Assembly (NCBI GenBank): GCA_012719015.1
Contig: JAAYBE010000126.1
Span: forward strand, 1-11,112
Source: Actinomycetota bacterium
Lineage (GTDB): Bacteria; Actinomycetota; Thermoleophilia; UBA2241
Reading direction: 5' to 3'
DNA length: 11,112 bases
Made by a program: the position numbers and the translations under genes. The notes under the pieces are model-generated. The model had not been told where the DNA came from. It saw only the letters and a program-made list of their open reading frames with translations, and did not search any database. This document shows positions 1 through 6,185 of this stretch, piece by piece. Within the stretch, counting starts at the first letter, position 1, and each line of letters opens with the position of its first letter.

Positions 1-684
1 GCCATCGGCGCCATGTGGTCGCCGGAGCGCTACCACAACGCGGTCGTGGAGAGGCTGCAGCCGATCATGAGCGCCGGCCTCTTCCCGGTCACGCTCGGCG
101 GCGATCATTCCATCGGTTACCCGGTGCTCAAGGCACTCGTGCAGGCGCGCGGCGGCAGGCCGGTCCATCTCGTCCAGTTCGACACCCACATGGACTACTG
201 GGAGGACGAGGCCGGCCAGCGGTGGACGCACGCGAGCCCCATCATCCGCAGCCACGAGGCCGGGTTCCTCGCCGGGCTCACGCAGTACGGCATCCGCAGC
301 CTGCACACGGCGGGGGACAACATCGAACTGGCCCGCAGCCGCGGCGCGCATATCTTCTGGTGCCAGAGAGCCAAGGACATGCGTCCCGCCGACCTGGTCG
401 GGCACCTGCCGCAGGGCGGCGACGTCTACATCACCTTCGACATCGACGTCCTCGATCCCGCCATCGCGCCCGGGACCGGGACGCCCGAGCCCGGCGGCTT
501 CAGTTACTACGAGGCCAAGGACCTGCTGCTCGCCGTGTGCGCCCGCTGCAACGTGGTCGGCATGGACCTCGTCGAGGTGGCGCCGCTGTACGACGGGCCC
601 GCCCAGCTCACGGCCCTGCACGGCGCCCGGCTGATCCTCGACACGGTCGGCGCCGTGTTCCGGCGCCGGGCGTCGCTCCCATGA
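1..684 (+). CDS. Agmatinase/arginase-family ureohydrolase (5'-truncated by window edge)
   Basis: The gene enters the window already open in frame; 227 residues are visible of a family usually near 300-320, so the N-terminus lies outside. Ureohydrolases split urea or a related product from guanidino compounds such as agmatine, using two Mn ions in the cytoplasm. All six metal ligands are visible: His in GGDHS (visible residue 36), Asp/His/Asp in FDTHMD (61, 63, 65) and Asp/Asp in FDIDVLDP (147, 149). The downstream PGTGTPEPGG motif and the D-LVEVAPLYD segment near residues 189-198 are also typical. FDTHMD has Thr where the family usually has Ala, which is mild. The exact substrate (agmatine, guanidinobutyrate, arginine) cannot be read from this fragment. 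The stop overlaps the next start by 4 bp (ATGA), so the two are probably cotranscribed and translationally coupled. Confidence 0.9.
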   Translation, partial: AIGAMWSPERYHNAVVERLQPIMSAGLFPVTLGGDHSIGYPVLKALVQARGGRPVHLVQFDTHMDYWEDEAGQRWTHASPIIRSHEAGFLAGLTQYGIRSLHTAGDNIELARSRGAHIFWCQRAKDMRPADLVGHLPQGGDVYITFDIDVLDPAIAPGTGTPEPGGFSYYEAKDLLLAVCARCNVVGMDLVEVAPLYDGPAQLTALHGARLILDTVGAVFRRRASLP

Positions 685-872
685 GCGCCGACGGCGACCC
701 GCGAGGCTCCCGCGGCGACCCGCCGCTGGTCGCCTTCGGCATCGTCGCAGGGACCGCCCTCGGCGGCATCGTCGGTCTGCTGGTCGGCGCCTTCCTGCCC
801 GGCGCCGGCATCGGCTGCGCGGCAGGACTCGTGATCGGAGCGGCGGCCCAGGCCCTTCGCGGGCGGCGCTGA
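681..872 (+). CDS. Small glycine-rich membrane protein, 63 aa
   Basis: The ATG at 681 overlaps the ureohydrolase stop in an ATGA junction, so translation can be coupled; no Shine-Dalgarno sequence is needed or seen. The 63-residue product has a polar, charged N-terminus (about residues 1-14). Two hydrophobic segments follow, roughly 16-39 and 41-58, rich in Gly and Ala with small residues spaced like a glycine-zipper, separated by a Pro-Gly turn. It ends in a short basic tail (RGRR). This predicts a two-pass helical hairpin in the membrane with both ends probably cytoplasmic. I do not recognise a family. Its pairing with the ureohydrolase may mean only shared expression. The coupling and coherent hydrophobicity argue that it is real; length alone would not. 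Confidence 0.6.
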   Translation: MSADGDPRGSRGDPPLVAFGIVAGTALGGIVGLLVGAFLPGAGIGCAAGLVIGAAAQALRGRR

Positions 873-901
873 CCGCGGGATCGGCGGCCGTCCGCCCGCG
901 G
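873..901. terminator. Inverted repeat between convergent genes, possible bidirectional terminator
   Basis: CCGCGGG at 873-879 pairs with CCCGCGG at 895-901, a 7-bp all-GC stem with a 15-nt loop. It starts right after the stop of the small membrane protein and ends just before the stop of the convergent homocysteine methyltransferase gene. There is no T-tract on either side, so intrinsic termination is only inferred from position. Confidence 0.3.
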
Positions 902-903
902 CG

Positions 904-1788
904 CTAGCGGCCGAGAGCCGCGGCGAGCGCGGCGATGGAGGCGGGCGGCGTGCCGCAGCACCCGCCGACGATCGCCGCTCCCATGGCCGGGTACGTGGCC
1001 ACGACGGCGGCGAAGTGCTCCGGCGTCTCGTCGTATACGGTCACGCCGGCCTCCAGACGCGGCTGGCCGGCGTTCGGCTGGGCACATGTGGCGCCGCCGG
1101 TGAGCTCGCCCAGGATCGGTACCAGCGCCGCCATGGGCTCGCAGCTGATCTCGCAGTTGCAGCCCACGAGGTCGGCCCCCGCCGCCTTGAGCGCAGCGAC
1201 GGCCTGCTCCGGCGTGACTCCCATCATGGTGCGGAAGCCCTTGGCGGCCGGCTTGAAGGCCATGTTGGCCAGGACCGGCCGCCCGCCCGCCGCCGCGACC
1301 GCCTCCTCGACGGCGATGGTCGCCTCGGTGAGGTCGAACATCGTCTCGATGTTGAGGAGGTCGACCCCGCCCGCGACCAAAGCACGGGCCTGCTCACTGA
1401 AGGTGACGCGCAGGGCGTCGGGCTCCGCGCTGCCCATCGGCTTGACCATCTGGCCGCACGGTCCGATGTCGCCGGCCACGAAGCGGCCGGGGAACTCACG
1501 GTCACGCACGGCGACGGCGAGCCGGGCTCCGACCTGGTTGAGCTCCACCGCACGCGACGCGAGGCCGTGCGCCGCCAGGCGCATGCCGGTGCCGCCGAAG
1601 GTGTTGGTGTTGACGATATCCGAGCCGGCGGCGAAGAAGCTGCGGTGGATGTCCTCCACTTCGGACGGGTGTGAGACGTTCCACTCCTCCGGGCACTCGC
1701 CGGCCTGGAACCCGCGCTCCATGAGCGCACGGCCGAGGCCCCCGTCCAGGAGCAGCGTCCGCTCGGCGATGAGGGCGAGGAGGTCCAC
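904..1788 (-). CDS. Stand-alone homocysteine S-methyltransferase domain protein (MetH N-terminal type)
   Basis: This 294-residue protein matches the Zn-dependent homocysteine-binding barrel of cobalamin-dependent methionine synthase (COG0646 type). It would transfer a methyl group to homocysteine to make methionine. The N-terminal LLDGGLGRALMERG segment, CPEEWN (about 32-36), TNTFGGTG and IETMFDLTEA follow the family. The zinc cysteines are visible in GCNCE (Cys212) and GGCCGT (Cys277, Cys278). No pterin-binding, cobalamin-binding or reactivation domain follows, so the methyl donor must come from another protein or a small molecule such as S-methylmethionine. I chose the GTG at 1788 because the conserved sequence begins right after it; the open frame upstream runs into rsmI and is not family-like. 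A TACACT hexamer lies 6 nt upstream, suggesting a leaderless transcript, although rsmI lies only 46 bp upstream on the same strand. Confidence 0.87.
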   Translation of the reverse strand: MDLLALIAERTLLLDGGLGRALMERGFQAGECPEEWNVSHPSEVEDIHRSFFAAGSDIVNTNTFGGTGMRLAAHGLASRAVELNQVGARLAVAVRDREFPGRFVAGDIGPCGQMVKPMGSAEPDALRVTFSEQARALVAGGVDLLNIETMFDLTEATIAVEEAVAAAGGRPVLANMAFKPAAKGFRTMMGVTPEQAVAALKAAGADLVGCNCEISCEPMAALVPILGELTGGATCAQPNAGQPRLEAGVTVYDETPEHFAAVVATYPAMGAAIVGGCCGTPPASIAALAAALGR

Positions 1789-1794
1789 GGCCGC

Positions 1795-1800
1795 AGTGTA
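1795..1800 (-). promoter_or_regulatory. -10-like element TACACT, 6 nt before the GTG of the homocysteine methyltransferase
   Basis: On the minus strand TACACT is followed by gcggcc and then the GTG start. That places the expected transcription start at or next to the start codon, and no Shine-Dalgarno sequence is present. No -35-like hexamer is seen 16-18 bp further upstream, so the promoter call rests on the -10 match and spacing alone. Confidence 0.4.
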
Positions 1801-1834
1801 GCAGACGGCGCGCGCAGGCCGGCGAGGTCGCCGG

Positions 1835-2689
1835 TCAGGTGCGCGCCGCCGCCTCGCGCGCGATCCGCTCGGCCTCGCGCCGAGGGAGTCCGAGGCAGAC
1901 GTGCAGGGCCGCGGCGGCGTCGCGACGCGACAGACCTCGGTCCAGCAGCGCGCCGGCGGCCGACTCGGCGTCGGGCCGACGGGCCGCCTCATCCTCCAGA
2001 GGAGGCCCGAGGTCGATCACGAGAGTGATCTCGCCGCGGACGGTCCCGATGGGCGCCGCCTCCGGACCAGGTACGGAGTACCGTCCGCTGAGCTCGAGCA
2101 GCGAGCCCCGGACGACCTCCTCGTGAGCCTTGGTGAGCTCGCGACAGACCGCGGCCCGGGACTCGGGCACGTGTGTGGCCAGGCAGGCGAGGCTGCGCGC
2201 CAGACGCGGCCCGGTGTCGAACGCCACGATCAGGCCGCCGTCCCGGCGCCAGCGCGCCAACGCGGCCTCCAGCTCGCGGGCCCGGCGCGGCAGGTATCCG
2301 ACGAAGCGGAAACCCTCGCCGCGCAACCCCGCCGCCACGAGCGCGGTGAGCACCGCCGACGGACCGGGCACCACGCTCATCTCGAGGCCTTCGGCCACCA
2401 CCTTCTCCACCAGCAGCATGCCGGGATCCTGCACCCCCGGCATCCCGGCATCGGTCACCAGAGCCACCGTGGACCCTGCCCGCAACCGGCGCAGGATCTC
2501 CCCGGTCTTCTGCAGCTCGTTGTGCCGGAAGAAGCTCGTGAGCGGCGTGTGGATATCGAACCTGCTGAGAAGCTTGCGCGTGCGCCGCGTGTCCTCGGCG
2601 GCGATGAGCTCGGCCTCACGCAGCTTCTCGAGCACCCGGGGGGACACGTCGTCCAGATTGCCGATCGGCGTGGCGCACACGTACAGCAC
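1835..2689 (-). CDS. rsmI: 16S rRNA (cytidine(1402)-2'-O)-methyltransferase
   Basis: RsmI methylates the ribose of C1402 in the decoding centre of 16S rRNA, using SAM. This 284-residue protein has the standard length and order of the tetrapyrrole-methylase fold. It opens with LYVCATPIGNLDD, followed by AAEDTRRTRKLL (30-41), VTDAGMPGVQDPG (78-90), VPGPSA (107-112), GYLPRRARE and the C-terminal-half marker CRELTKAHEEVVRG (182-195). A short helical tail from about 245 resembles the RsmI C-terminal HTH. DAGMPG (usually DAGTPG) and FDTGPRL (usually Y-E-x-P-x-R) are small departures. The GTG at 2689 is preceded by a GAGGAAGGA Shine-Dalgarno that overlaps the end of the upstream methyltransferase gene; the stop and start are 3 bp apart, so the two are an operon. 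Confidence 0.95.
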   Translation of the reverse strand: MLYVCATPIGNLDDVSPRVLEKLREAELIAAEDTRRTRKLLSRFDIHTPLTSFFRHNELQKTGEILRRLRAGSTVALVTDAGMPGVQDPGMLLVEKVVAEGLEMSVVPGPSAVLTALVAAGLRGEGFRFVGYLPRRARELEAALARWRRDGGLIVAFDTGPRLARSLACLATHVPESRAAVCRELTKAHEEVVRGSLLELSGRYSVPGPEAAPIGTVRGEITLVIDLGPPLEDEAARRPDAESAAGALLDRGLSRRDAAAALHVCLGLPRREAERIAREAAART

Positions 2690-2692
2690 GGG

Positions 2693-3481
2693 TCATCCTT
2701 CCTCGTGAAGGCGCTCGATGGACGGAGTACCGCGAGCGCCCTCGGGCGGCTTGCGCAACACGGCCATGATCTCCATCTCGTCCATGTCGACCGGGCGCCT
2801 CCCCCAGTTGCCGGCGGTGCCGCCCCACACATGCTCGACGGCGAAGCCCGCTCCTCGGCAGAGGAGTACGAGTTCGCTCGGTACGTATCCGCGCTCCCGG
2901 ATCGGCACGCTGCGCGGCCCGTCCTCGGCCTGCCACTCCATGTCGTAGGACTGGGTGAGCGTGGAGGGGTCGAACGCGCCGCTCTCCACCTGCTCCGGCG
3001 TCGCGTCGCGGACCATCCGCAGCCCGTTGAGAAGCGTGAGCACGAACGGCGCGCCCGACCGCAGCGCGGTGAAGGCGCGCCGCAGCACGGCCGCGTCATG
3101 GGCGAAGGCGTCGTCGGCCCCCAGCAGGCCCAGAGACCCCTCGCAGAGGCAGACCGCCGCGTCGAACACGCGACCCAGGTCGAAGGTCGTGGCGTCGTCC
3201 TGCACGAGTTCCAGCTCGACGCCCGCCCGCCGCGCTGCGGCGCGCGCCTCGCGCAGCATGCCGGCGGAGATATCGAGACCGGTGATGACCAGCCCGCGCC
3301 GCGCCAGCTCCACCGCGTGCCGCCCCGTCCCGCAACCGATGTCGAGCACGGTCTGGCCGGCCTCGAGGGCCAGTACCGCCAGGAGGAACTCGGCCTCGCG
3401 TGCGCTGTCGGCGGTGAAGGCCTCGTTCATGTACTGCGGCGCGAAGCTGTCGAAGAACTCGCGCCAGACGTCGTCGGTCAC
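2693..3481 (-). CDS. Class I SAM-dependent methyltransferase, substrate unknown
   Basis: This is a 262-residue soluble Rossmann-fold methyltransferase. Motif I is VLDIGCGTGRHAVELA (45-60), the acidic end of strand 2 is in TGLDIS (67-72), and QDDATTF (94-100) follows as the adenine-contact region. The C-terminal part has the RERGYVPSELVLLCRGAGF pattern common in COG2226-like enzymes whose target is a small molecule. The substrate cannot be named. The GTG at 3481 is preceded by a GAGGAG Shine-Dalgarno at a good distance and leads directly into the family-like N-terminus. rsmI starts 3 bp after its stop and its ribosome binding site sits within the end of this gene. Cotranscription with rsmI does not prove an RNA substrate. 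The 87-bp gap to the GH26 gene upstream holds no convincing promoter. Confidence 0.85.
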   Translation of the reverse strand: MTDDVWREFFDSFAPQYMNEAFTADSAREAEFLLAVLALEAGQTVLDIGCGTGRHAVELARRGLVITGLDISAGMLREARAAARRAGVELELVQDDATTFDLGRVFDAAVCLCEGSLGLLGADDAFAHDAAVLRRAFTALRSGAPFVLTLLNGLRMVRDATPEQVESGAFDPSTLTQSYDMEWQAEDGPRSVPIRERGYVPSELVLLCRGAGFAVEHVWGGTAGNWGRRPVDMDEMEIMAVLRKPPEGARGTPSIERLHEEG

Positions 3482-3568
3482 GGCCTCTCCTCGCCGGGCG
3501 GTCGATCCTCGGTCACCGGCCGCCCCATTCTCTCAGGAACCGGGCCGCCGACGCGAGAGGCACTGTCC

Positions 3569-4750
3569 TCAGCGCGGCGTCCAGACGGGCCGCGAGGTGA
3601 AGAAGCCGGACGCGACGCCACGCCGGTAAGCCCGCCGGACGCGCGGCGAGGAGTCGATGCGCAGATCCACTCGCCGGTCGCCGGGGTCGAGCCAGTCCTC
3701 ATGCCAGTAGCTGGCGGCGCGGATGCGGGGCCAGCGCCGCGCACGCAGGTCCCTCAGCGCCGCGGCGATCCAGCCCGCCTTCGTACCGCGTGCCGGGCGC
3801 TGCGCGATGCCCCACTCCAGCACCGCGAGCGGCTTGTCGCGCGAGAGCGCACGGAGCTTCGGGTAGACAGCGTCCAGCTGACGGCGGAAGCTCCCGTAGT
3901 ACTCGCCGGGTCGCTGACTGCCGTAGATGCTGACGCCGATCCAGTCGACGTAGGCGTCGCCGGGGTAATACGCGGCGGGCGTGTTCCACGCCGCGCGTGG
4001 CTGCGAACCGCCGTTCACGTGGTAGACCCACGTCAGGTTCGCGGCGCCGGCGGCACGCGAGAGGTCCACCAGACGCCGGTAGGCGTCGCGGAACCGCTCA
4101 GGGCCGTCGGCGAGCGCGGGGTCGCCATAGCCCGCGGTCGTGCCCCCGCCGTTCCAGCGTCCGCTCCAGGGGAACCACGAGCCGTTCACCTCGGTGCCGA
4201 ACTCGACCAGCATCTTCACGCCGCTGTCGCGGGCCGCCTCGAACCAGCGCGTGAGGTCCGCATCGAACTCCCCGTCGACGATGCGCTGCAGGGTGTACAC
4301 GGGGTCGGCCGCGCCCTCACGCCAGCTTGAGCGCGCCATCATGCGGATGAACGGCACCCGCCCCATCCCGTGGACCACCGCTACCCTCCTGGCCGGGAAG
4401 CGGATGCGGCCCATCCAGTTGTCGCTGAAGTAGACCCACGCGAGCCGCTTGCCGGCCAGGCGCTCGAACTCGCGGATGCGCCAGGCCGCCACCCGATCCT
4501 CGGTGCCGACGAAGTCGGGGTAGGCGGAGTGGTACATGCCGACCGCCGGCGGCGCCAGCGTAGCCGCCGGCGCCGCCCCGATCGAGAAGGCCGTCGCGGG
4601 ACGACCCGCCCCCCTCGCGGCGGCGTCGGCGGCGGCATGGGCGACGACCGCGAGGCATGCCGCGGCGAGAAGCGCGACGAGCGGCCGTCTGACGGCCGGC
4701 GCGGCCGCCCTTCTCCCCCGCCGTGTGGACGTTGCTCCGGATCGCTGCAC
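3569..4750 (-). CDS. Secreted GH26-like glycoside hydrolase (mannanase family)
   Basis: From the GTG at 4750 the product is 393 residues. A long basic n-region (about 1-23, arginine-rich) precedes a hydrophobic stretch (about 24-38, LVALLAAACLAVVAHA), giving a signal peptide with a likely cut near AHA-AAD. The catalytic domain follows from about 70. The acid/base Glu lies in FGTEVNGSWFPWSG (Glu187), and the probable nucleophile is in VLEWGIAQ (Glu312), spaced as in GH26 beta-mannanases. WIGVSIYG and SYWHEDW add barrel-strand signatures. It should act outside the membrane on a beta-linked polysaccharide; mannan is the family's usual substrate but is not shown here. No carbohydrate-binding or anchoring module is visible. 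In-frame ATGs at 4813 and 4792 exist, but both lie upstream of the TATACT promoter element. I prefer the GTG 7 nt after that element. Confidence 0.8.
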   Translation of the reverse strand: MQRSGATSTRRGRRAAAPAVRRPLVALLAAACLAVVAHAAADAAARGAGRPATAFSIGAAPAATLAPPAVGMYHSAYPDFVGTEDRVAAWRIREFERLAGKRLAWVYFSDNWMGRIRFPARRVAVVHGMGRVPFIRMMARSSWREGAADPVYTLQRIVDGEFDADLTRWFEAARDSGVKMLVEFGTEVNGSWFPWSGRWNGGGTTAGYGDPALADGPERFRDAYRRLVDLSRAAGAANLTWVYHVNGGSQPRAAWNTPAAYYPGDAYVDWIGVSIYGSQRPGEYYGSFRRQLDAVYPKLRALSRDKPLAVLEWGIAQRPARGTKAGWIAAALRDLRARRWPRIRAASYWHEDWLDPGDRRVDLRIDSSPRVRRAYRRGVASGFFTSRPVWTPR

Positions 4751-4757
4751 AGACGGC

Positions 4758-4763
4758 AGTATA
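4758..4763 (-). promoter_or_regulatory. -10 element TATACT, 7 nt before the GTG of the GH26-like gene
   Basis: TATACT matches the sigma-70 type -10 consensus at five of six positions. It is followed by 7 nt and then GTG, which places the transcription start on the start codon. There is no Shine-Dalgarno before that GTG. The -35 region at 17-18 bp (4781-4787) is weak (GGAGTC or TGGAGT). Confidence 0.5.
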
Positions 4764-4778
4764 CGGCGCGCGAGCGGA

Positions 4779-4784
4779 TAGACT
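4779..4784 (+). promoter_or_regulatory. -10-like element TAGACT for the DNA methyltransferase transcript
   Basis: TAGACT lies 6 nt before an ATG at 4791 and upstream of the DNA methyltransferase gene. It faces away from the opposed TATACT of the GH26 gene, with 15 bp between the two hexamers. No recognisable -35 is present. It could drive a leaderless message beginning at the ATG. Confidence 0.35.
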
Positions 4785-4790
4785 CCATGC

Positions 4791-4943
4791 ATGCAGACCG
4801 AAGCCGTGTGCATCCTGCCGACGCGAGGTCCGGCGCGCCCGCACGCCGGCGCCTGCCCTGCGCAGGTCGACTCCGGCAGGCGCCGCGGGACAGGCCGGCG
4901 CGCAGCGGGCGAGGATCACCGCGGCCGCGAGGACCCTTCGTGA
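4791..4943 (+). CDS. Possible 50-codon leader ORF upstream of the DNA methyltransferase
   Basis: An ATG placed 6 nt after TAGACT opens a 50-residue frame whose TGA overlaps the methyltransferase GTG (GTGA at 4940-4943). It therefore fills the leader exactly from the inferred transcript start to the next gene. Third codon positions are mostly G or C, and more so than in the methyltransferase's own frame over the same bases. The peptide is rich in Arg, Gly, Ala and Pro, has no aromatic residue and no recognisable domain, which also fits chance translation of GC-rich DNA. It may be a translational-coupling leader rather than a functional protein, or nothing at all. Confidence 0.25.
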   Translation: MQTEAVCILPTRGPARPHAGACPAQVDSGRRRGTGRRAAGEDHRGREDPS

Positions 4944-5785
4944 AACGCATCGTCCTGGGCGACTGCCTCGACGTCCTGACCGGACTGCCGGAGGGCTCTG
5001 CCCGTCTCGTCTACCTCGACCCGCCGTTCAACACCGGCAGGATACAGACGCGCACGCGCCTGCGCACGGTGCGCGATCCCGCCGGCGACCGCTCCGGCTT
5101 CAAGGGCGAGCGCTACCGCACGCAGGTCCTGGGGAGCCGCGCCTGGAACGACGCCTACGAGGACTACCTCGGGTTCCTCGAGCCACGACTCACGGCGGCG
5201 CGCCGGGCACTCGCCGCGGATGGCTCTCTCTTCTTCCACATCGACCCGCGCGAGGCGCACTACTGCAAGGTGCTGCTCGACGAGCTCTTCGGCCGCGCCT
5301 CGTTCCTGAACGAGATCGTGTGGGCCTACGACTACGGCGCCCGCTCACGTCGACGCTGGCCCGCGAAGCACGACGTCATCTTCTGGTATGCACGCGACCC
5401 GGCGCACTACGTGTTCCGCTACGACGACATCGACCGGATACCGTACCTGGCGCCGGACCTCGTGTCTCCGGAGAAGGCGGCTCGCGGAAAGACCCCCACC
5501 GACGTGTGGTGGCAGACGATCGTGAGCCCCACGGGGAAGGAGAAGACCGGCTACCCCACACAGAAGCCGGTCAGAATCCTGGAGCGCATCGTGCGTGTGC
5601 ACTCAGACCCCGGCGACCTCGTGGTCGACCCCTTCGCCGGCAGCGGCACGACAGGAGAGGCGGCGGCCCGTCTGGGGAGGGACTATCTCCTCGTGGACGA
5701 GAACCCGGAGGCTGTACGGGTCATGGCCGAGCGTCTGGCGTGGGACGGGCCTGAAGTCGTCGACGACCGCACCCCCGGCGCTTGA
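4940..5785 (+). CDS. Beta-class DNA (N6-adenine or N4-cytosine) methyltransferase, apparently solitary
   Basis: This 281-residue enzyme carries the catalytic DPPFNTG (27-33, motif IV) near the N-terminus and the SAM-binding VVDPFAGSGTTGEAA (228-242, motif I) near the C-terminus, the order of the beta class. TGYPTQKP (203-210, motif X region) precedes motif I. The stretch between (roughly 125-200) would hold target recognition. It would methylate a base in duplex DNA at a site that cannot be predicted here. No restriction endonuclease, specificity subunit or repair gene is adjacent, so it looks like an orphan methyltransferase, possibly with an epigenetic role. The GTG at 4940 has a GAGGA Shine-Dalgarno 6 nt upstream and starts just before conserved KRIVLGDCLDVL. 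An in-frame ATG at 4787 would add 51 arginine-rich, unfamily-like residues. Confidence 0.9.
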   Translation: MKRIVLGDCLDVLTGLPEGSARLVYLDPPFNTGRIQTRTRLRTVRDPAGDRSGFKGERYRTQVLGSRAWNDAYEDYLGFLEPRLTAARRALAADGSLFFHIDPREAHYCKVLLDELFGRASFLNEIVWAYDYGARSRRRWPAKHDVIFWYARDPAHYVFRYDDIDRIPYLAPDLVSPEKAARGKTPTDVWWQTIVSPTGKEKTGYPTQKPVRILERIVRVHSDPGDLVVDPFAGSGTTGEAAARLGRDYLLVDENPEAVRVMAERLAWDGPEVVDDRTPGA

Positions 5786-5813
5786 GGTGGACGCCGACCG
5801 GCCCTGACGCGAA

Positions 5814-5838
5814 GGGGCCGGCTCACGGAGCCGGCCCC
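5814..5838. terminator. Perfect 11-bp hairpin between convergent genes, bidirectional terminator
   Basis: GGGGCCGGCTC (5814-5824) and GAGCCGGCCCC (5828-5838) pair perfectly around a 3-nt loop. The hairpin sits between the stops of the DNA methyltransferase (+, 5785) and the ferredoxin (-, 5866). T-tracts are poor on both sides (gttggtct on the plus side), as is common in GC-rich genomes. Confidence 0.7.
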
Positions 5839-5865
5839 GTTGGTCTCACACGCGTACGAGTGGGG

Positions 5866-6036
5866 TCACTCGGGGATGATCGCCTCACTGGGGCACGCCT
5901 CGACGCAACTGCCGCAGTCGTCGCACTTGTCCGGGTCGATCACGTAGATGTCGTCGCCCTCGGAGATGGCGTCGTTGGGACACTCGTCGATGCAGGCGCC
6001 GCACGCGAGGCACTCTTCGGTGATCTTGTGGGCCAT
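5866..6036 (-). CDS. 2[4Fe-4S] ferredoxin, 56 aa
   Basis: The 56-residue protein has two complete CxxCxxCxxxCP motifs, at Cys9/12/15/19 and Cys38/41/44/48, related by the usual internal duplication. It is strongly acidic. This is the clostridial or bacterial type that carries low-potential electrons in the cytoplasm for enzymes such as pyruvate:ferredoxin oxidoreductase and hydrogenases. It suggests anaerobic or microaerobic metabolism, although such ferredoxins also occur in aerobes. The ATG at 6036 follows a full AGGAGGTGA Shine-Dalgarno, the strongest in the window. A TTGACT/GTAAAT promoter lies about 50 bp upstream. With terminators on both sides the gene is probably monocistronic and highly expressed. 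Confidence 0.95.
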   Translation of the reverse strand: MAHKITEECLACGACIDECPNDAISEGDDIYVIDPDKCDDCGSCVEACPSEAIIPE

Positions 6037-6045
6037 GTGGTGGTG

Positions 6046-6054
6046 TCACCTCCT
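6046..6054 (-). promoter_or_regulatory. Consensus ribosome binding site of the ferredoxin gene
   Basis: AGGAGGTGA on the minus strand is a full-length anti-Shine-Dalgarno match, 9 nt before the ATG at 6036. It fixes the start and predicts strong translation. Confidence 0.85.
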
Positions 6055-6090
6055 GTCGGCGCGCCGCGAGCGCGCTGGTTTTCAGCGACC

Positions 6091-6119
6091 ATTTACGGGC
6101 ATGAGAAGCACGAAGTCAA
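6091..6119 (-). promoter_or_regulatory. Ferredoxin promoter (TTGACT, 17-bp spacer, GTAAAT)
   Basis: On the minus strand, TTGACT (plus-strand 6114-6119) matches five of six bases of the -35 consensus. It is followed after exactly 17 bp by GTAAAT (6091-6096), a moderate -10. This is the only clear two-hexamer promoter in the window. It implies a leader of roughly 45-50 nt before the ferredoxin ATG. Confidence 0.5.
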
Positions 6120-6142
6120 CCAGCTTGTGACCGCGCCGGCAA

Positions 6143-6165
6143 GCGCCCGTGACGACAGCGGGCGC
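6143..6165 (-). terminator. Hairpin downstream of the ROK kinase, probable terminator
   Basis: GCGCCCG and CGGGCGC pair in a 7-bp stem with a 9-nt loop, about 20 nt after the ROK stop codon. Only a TTG follows on the minus strand. It separates the kinase transcript from the ferredoxin promoter at 6091-6119. Confidence 0.4.
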
Positions 6166-6185
6166 GACCGCGGAGGGCGACGGGC

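Noticed and set aside
15..680. Plus-strand frame continuous with the small membrane protein across the ureohydrolase
   Set aside because: The upstream part is a shifted reading of the ureohydrolase and is Arg-rich noise. Only the segment from the ATG at 681 has coherent membrane-protein character.
1789..1992. N-terminal extension of the homocysteine methyltransferase to an ATG at 1992
   Set aside because: It overlaps the rsmI coding region by more than 150 bp and adds Arg/Pro-rich residues not seen in the family.
1901..4330. An 809-codon open frame on the plus strand
   Set aside because: It runs antisense to rsmI, the class I methyltransferase and part of the GH26 gene, all with clear family motifs. 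Its translation is Arg/Gly/His-rich without domain signatures. Long antisense frames are expected in GC-rich coding DNA.
4751..4813. GH26 start at the ATG of 4813 or 4792
   Set aside because: Both lie upstream of the TATACT element and would give an unusually long n-region before the signal peptide. Not excluded if transcription starts further upstream.
4787..4939. In-frame N-terminal extension of the DNA methyltransferase from the ATG at 4787
   Set aside because: The extension is Arg-rich, has lower GC at third positions, and is followed by a good Shine-Dalgarno and GTG at the conserved start.
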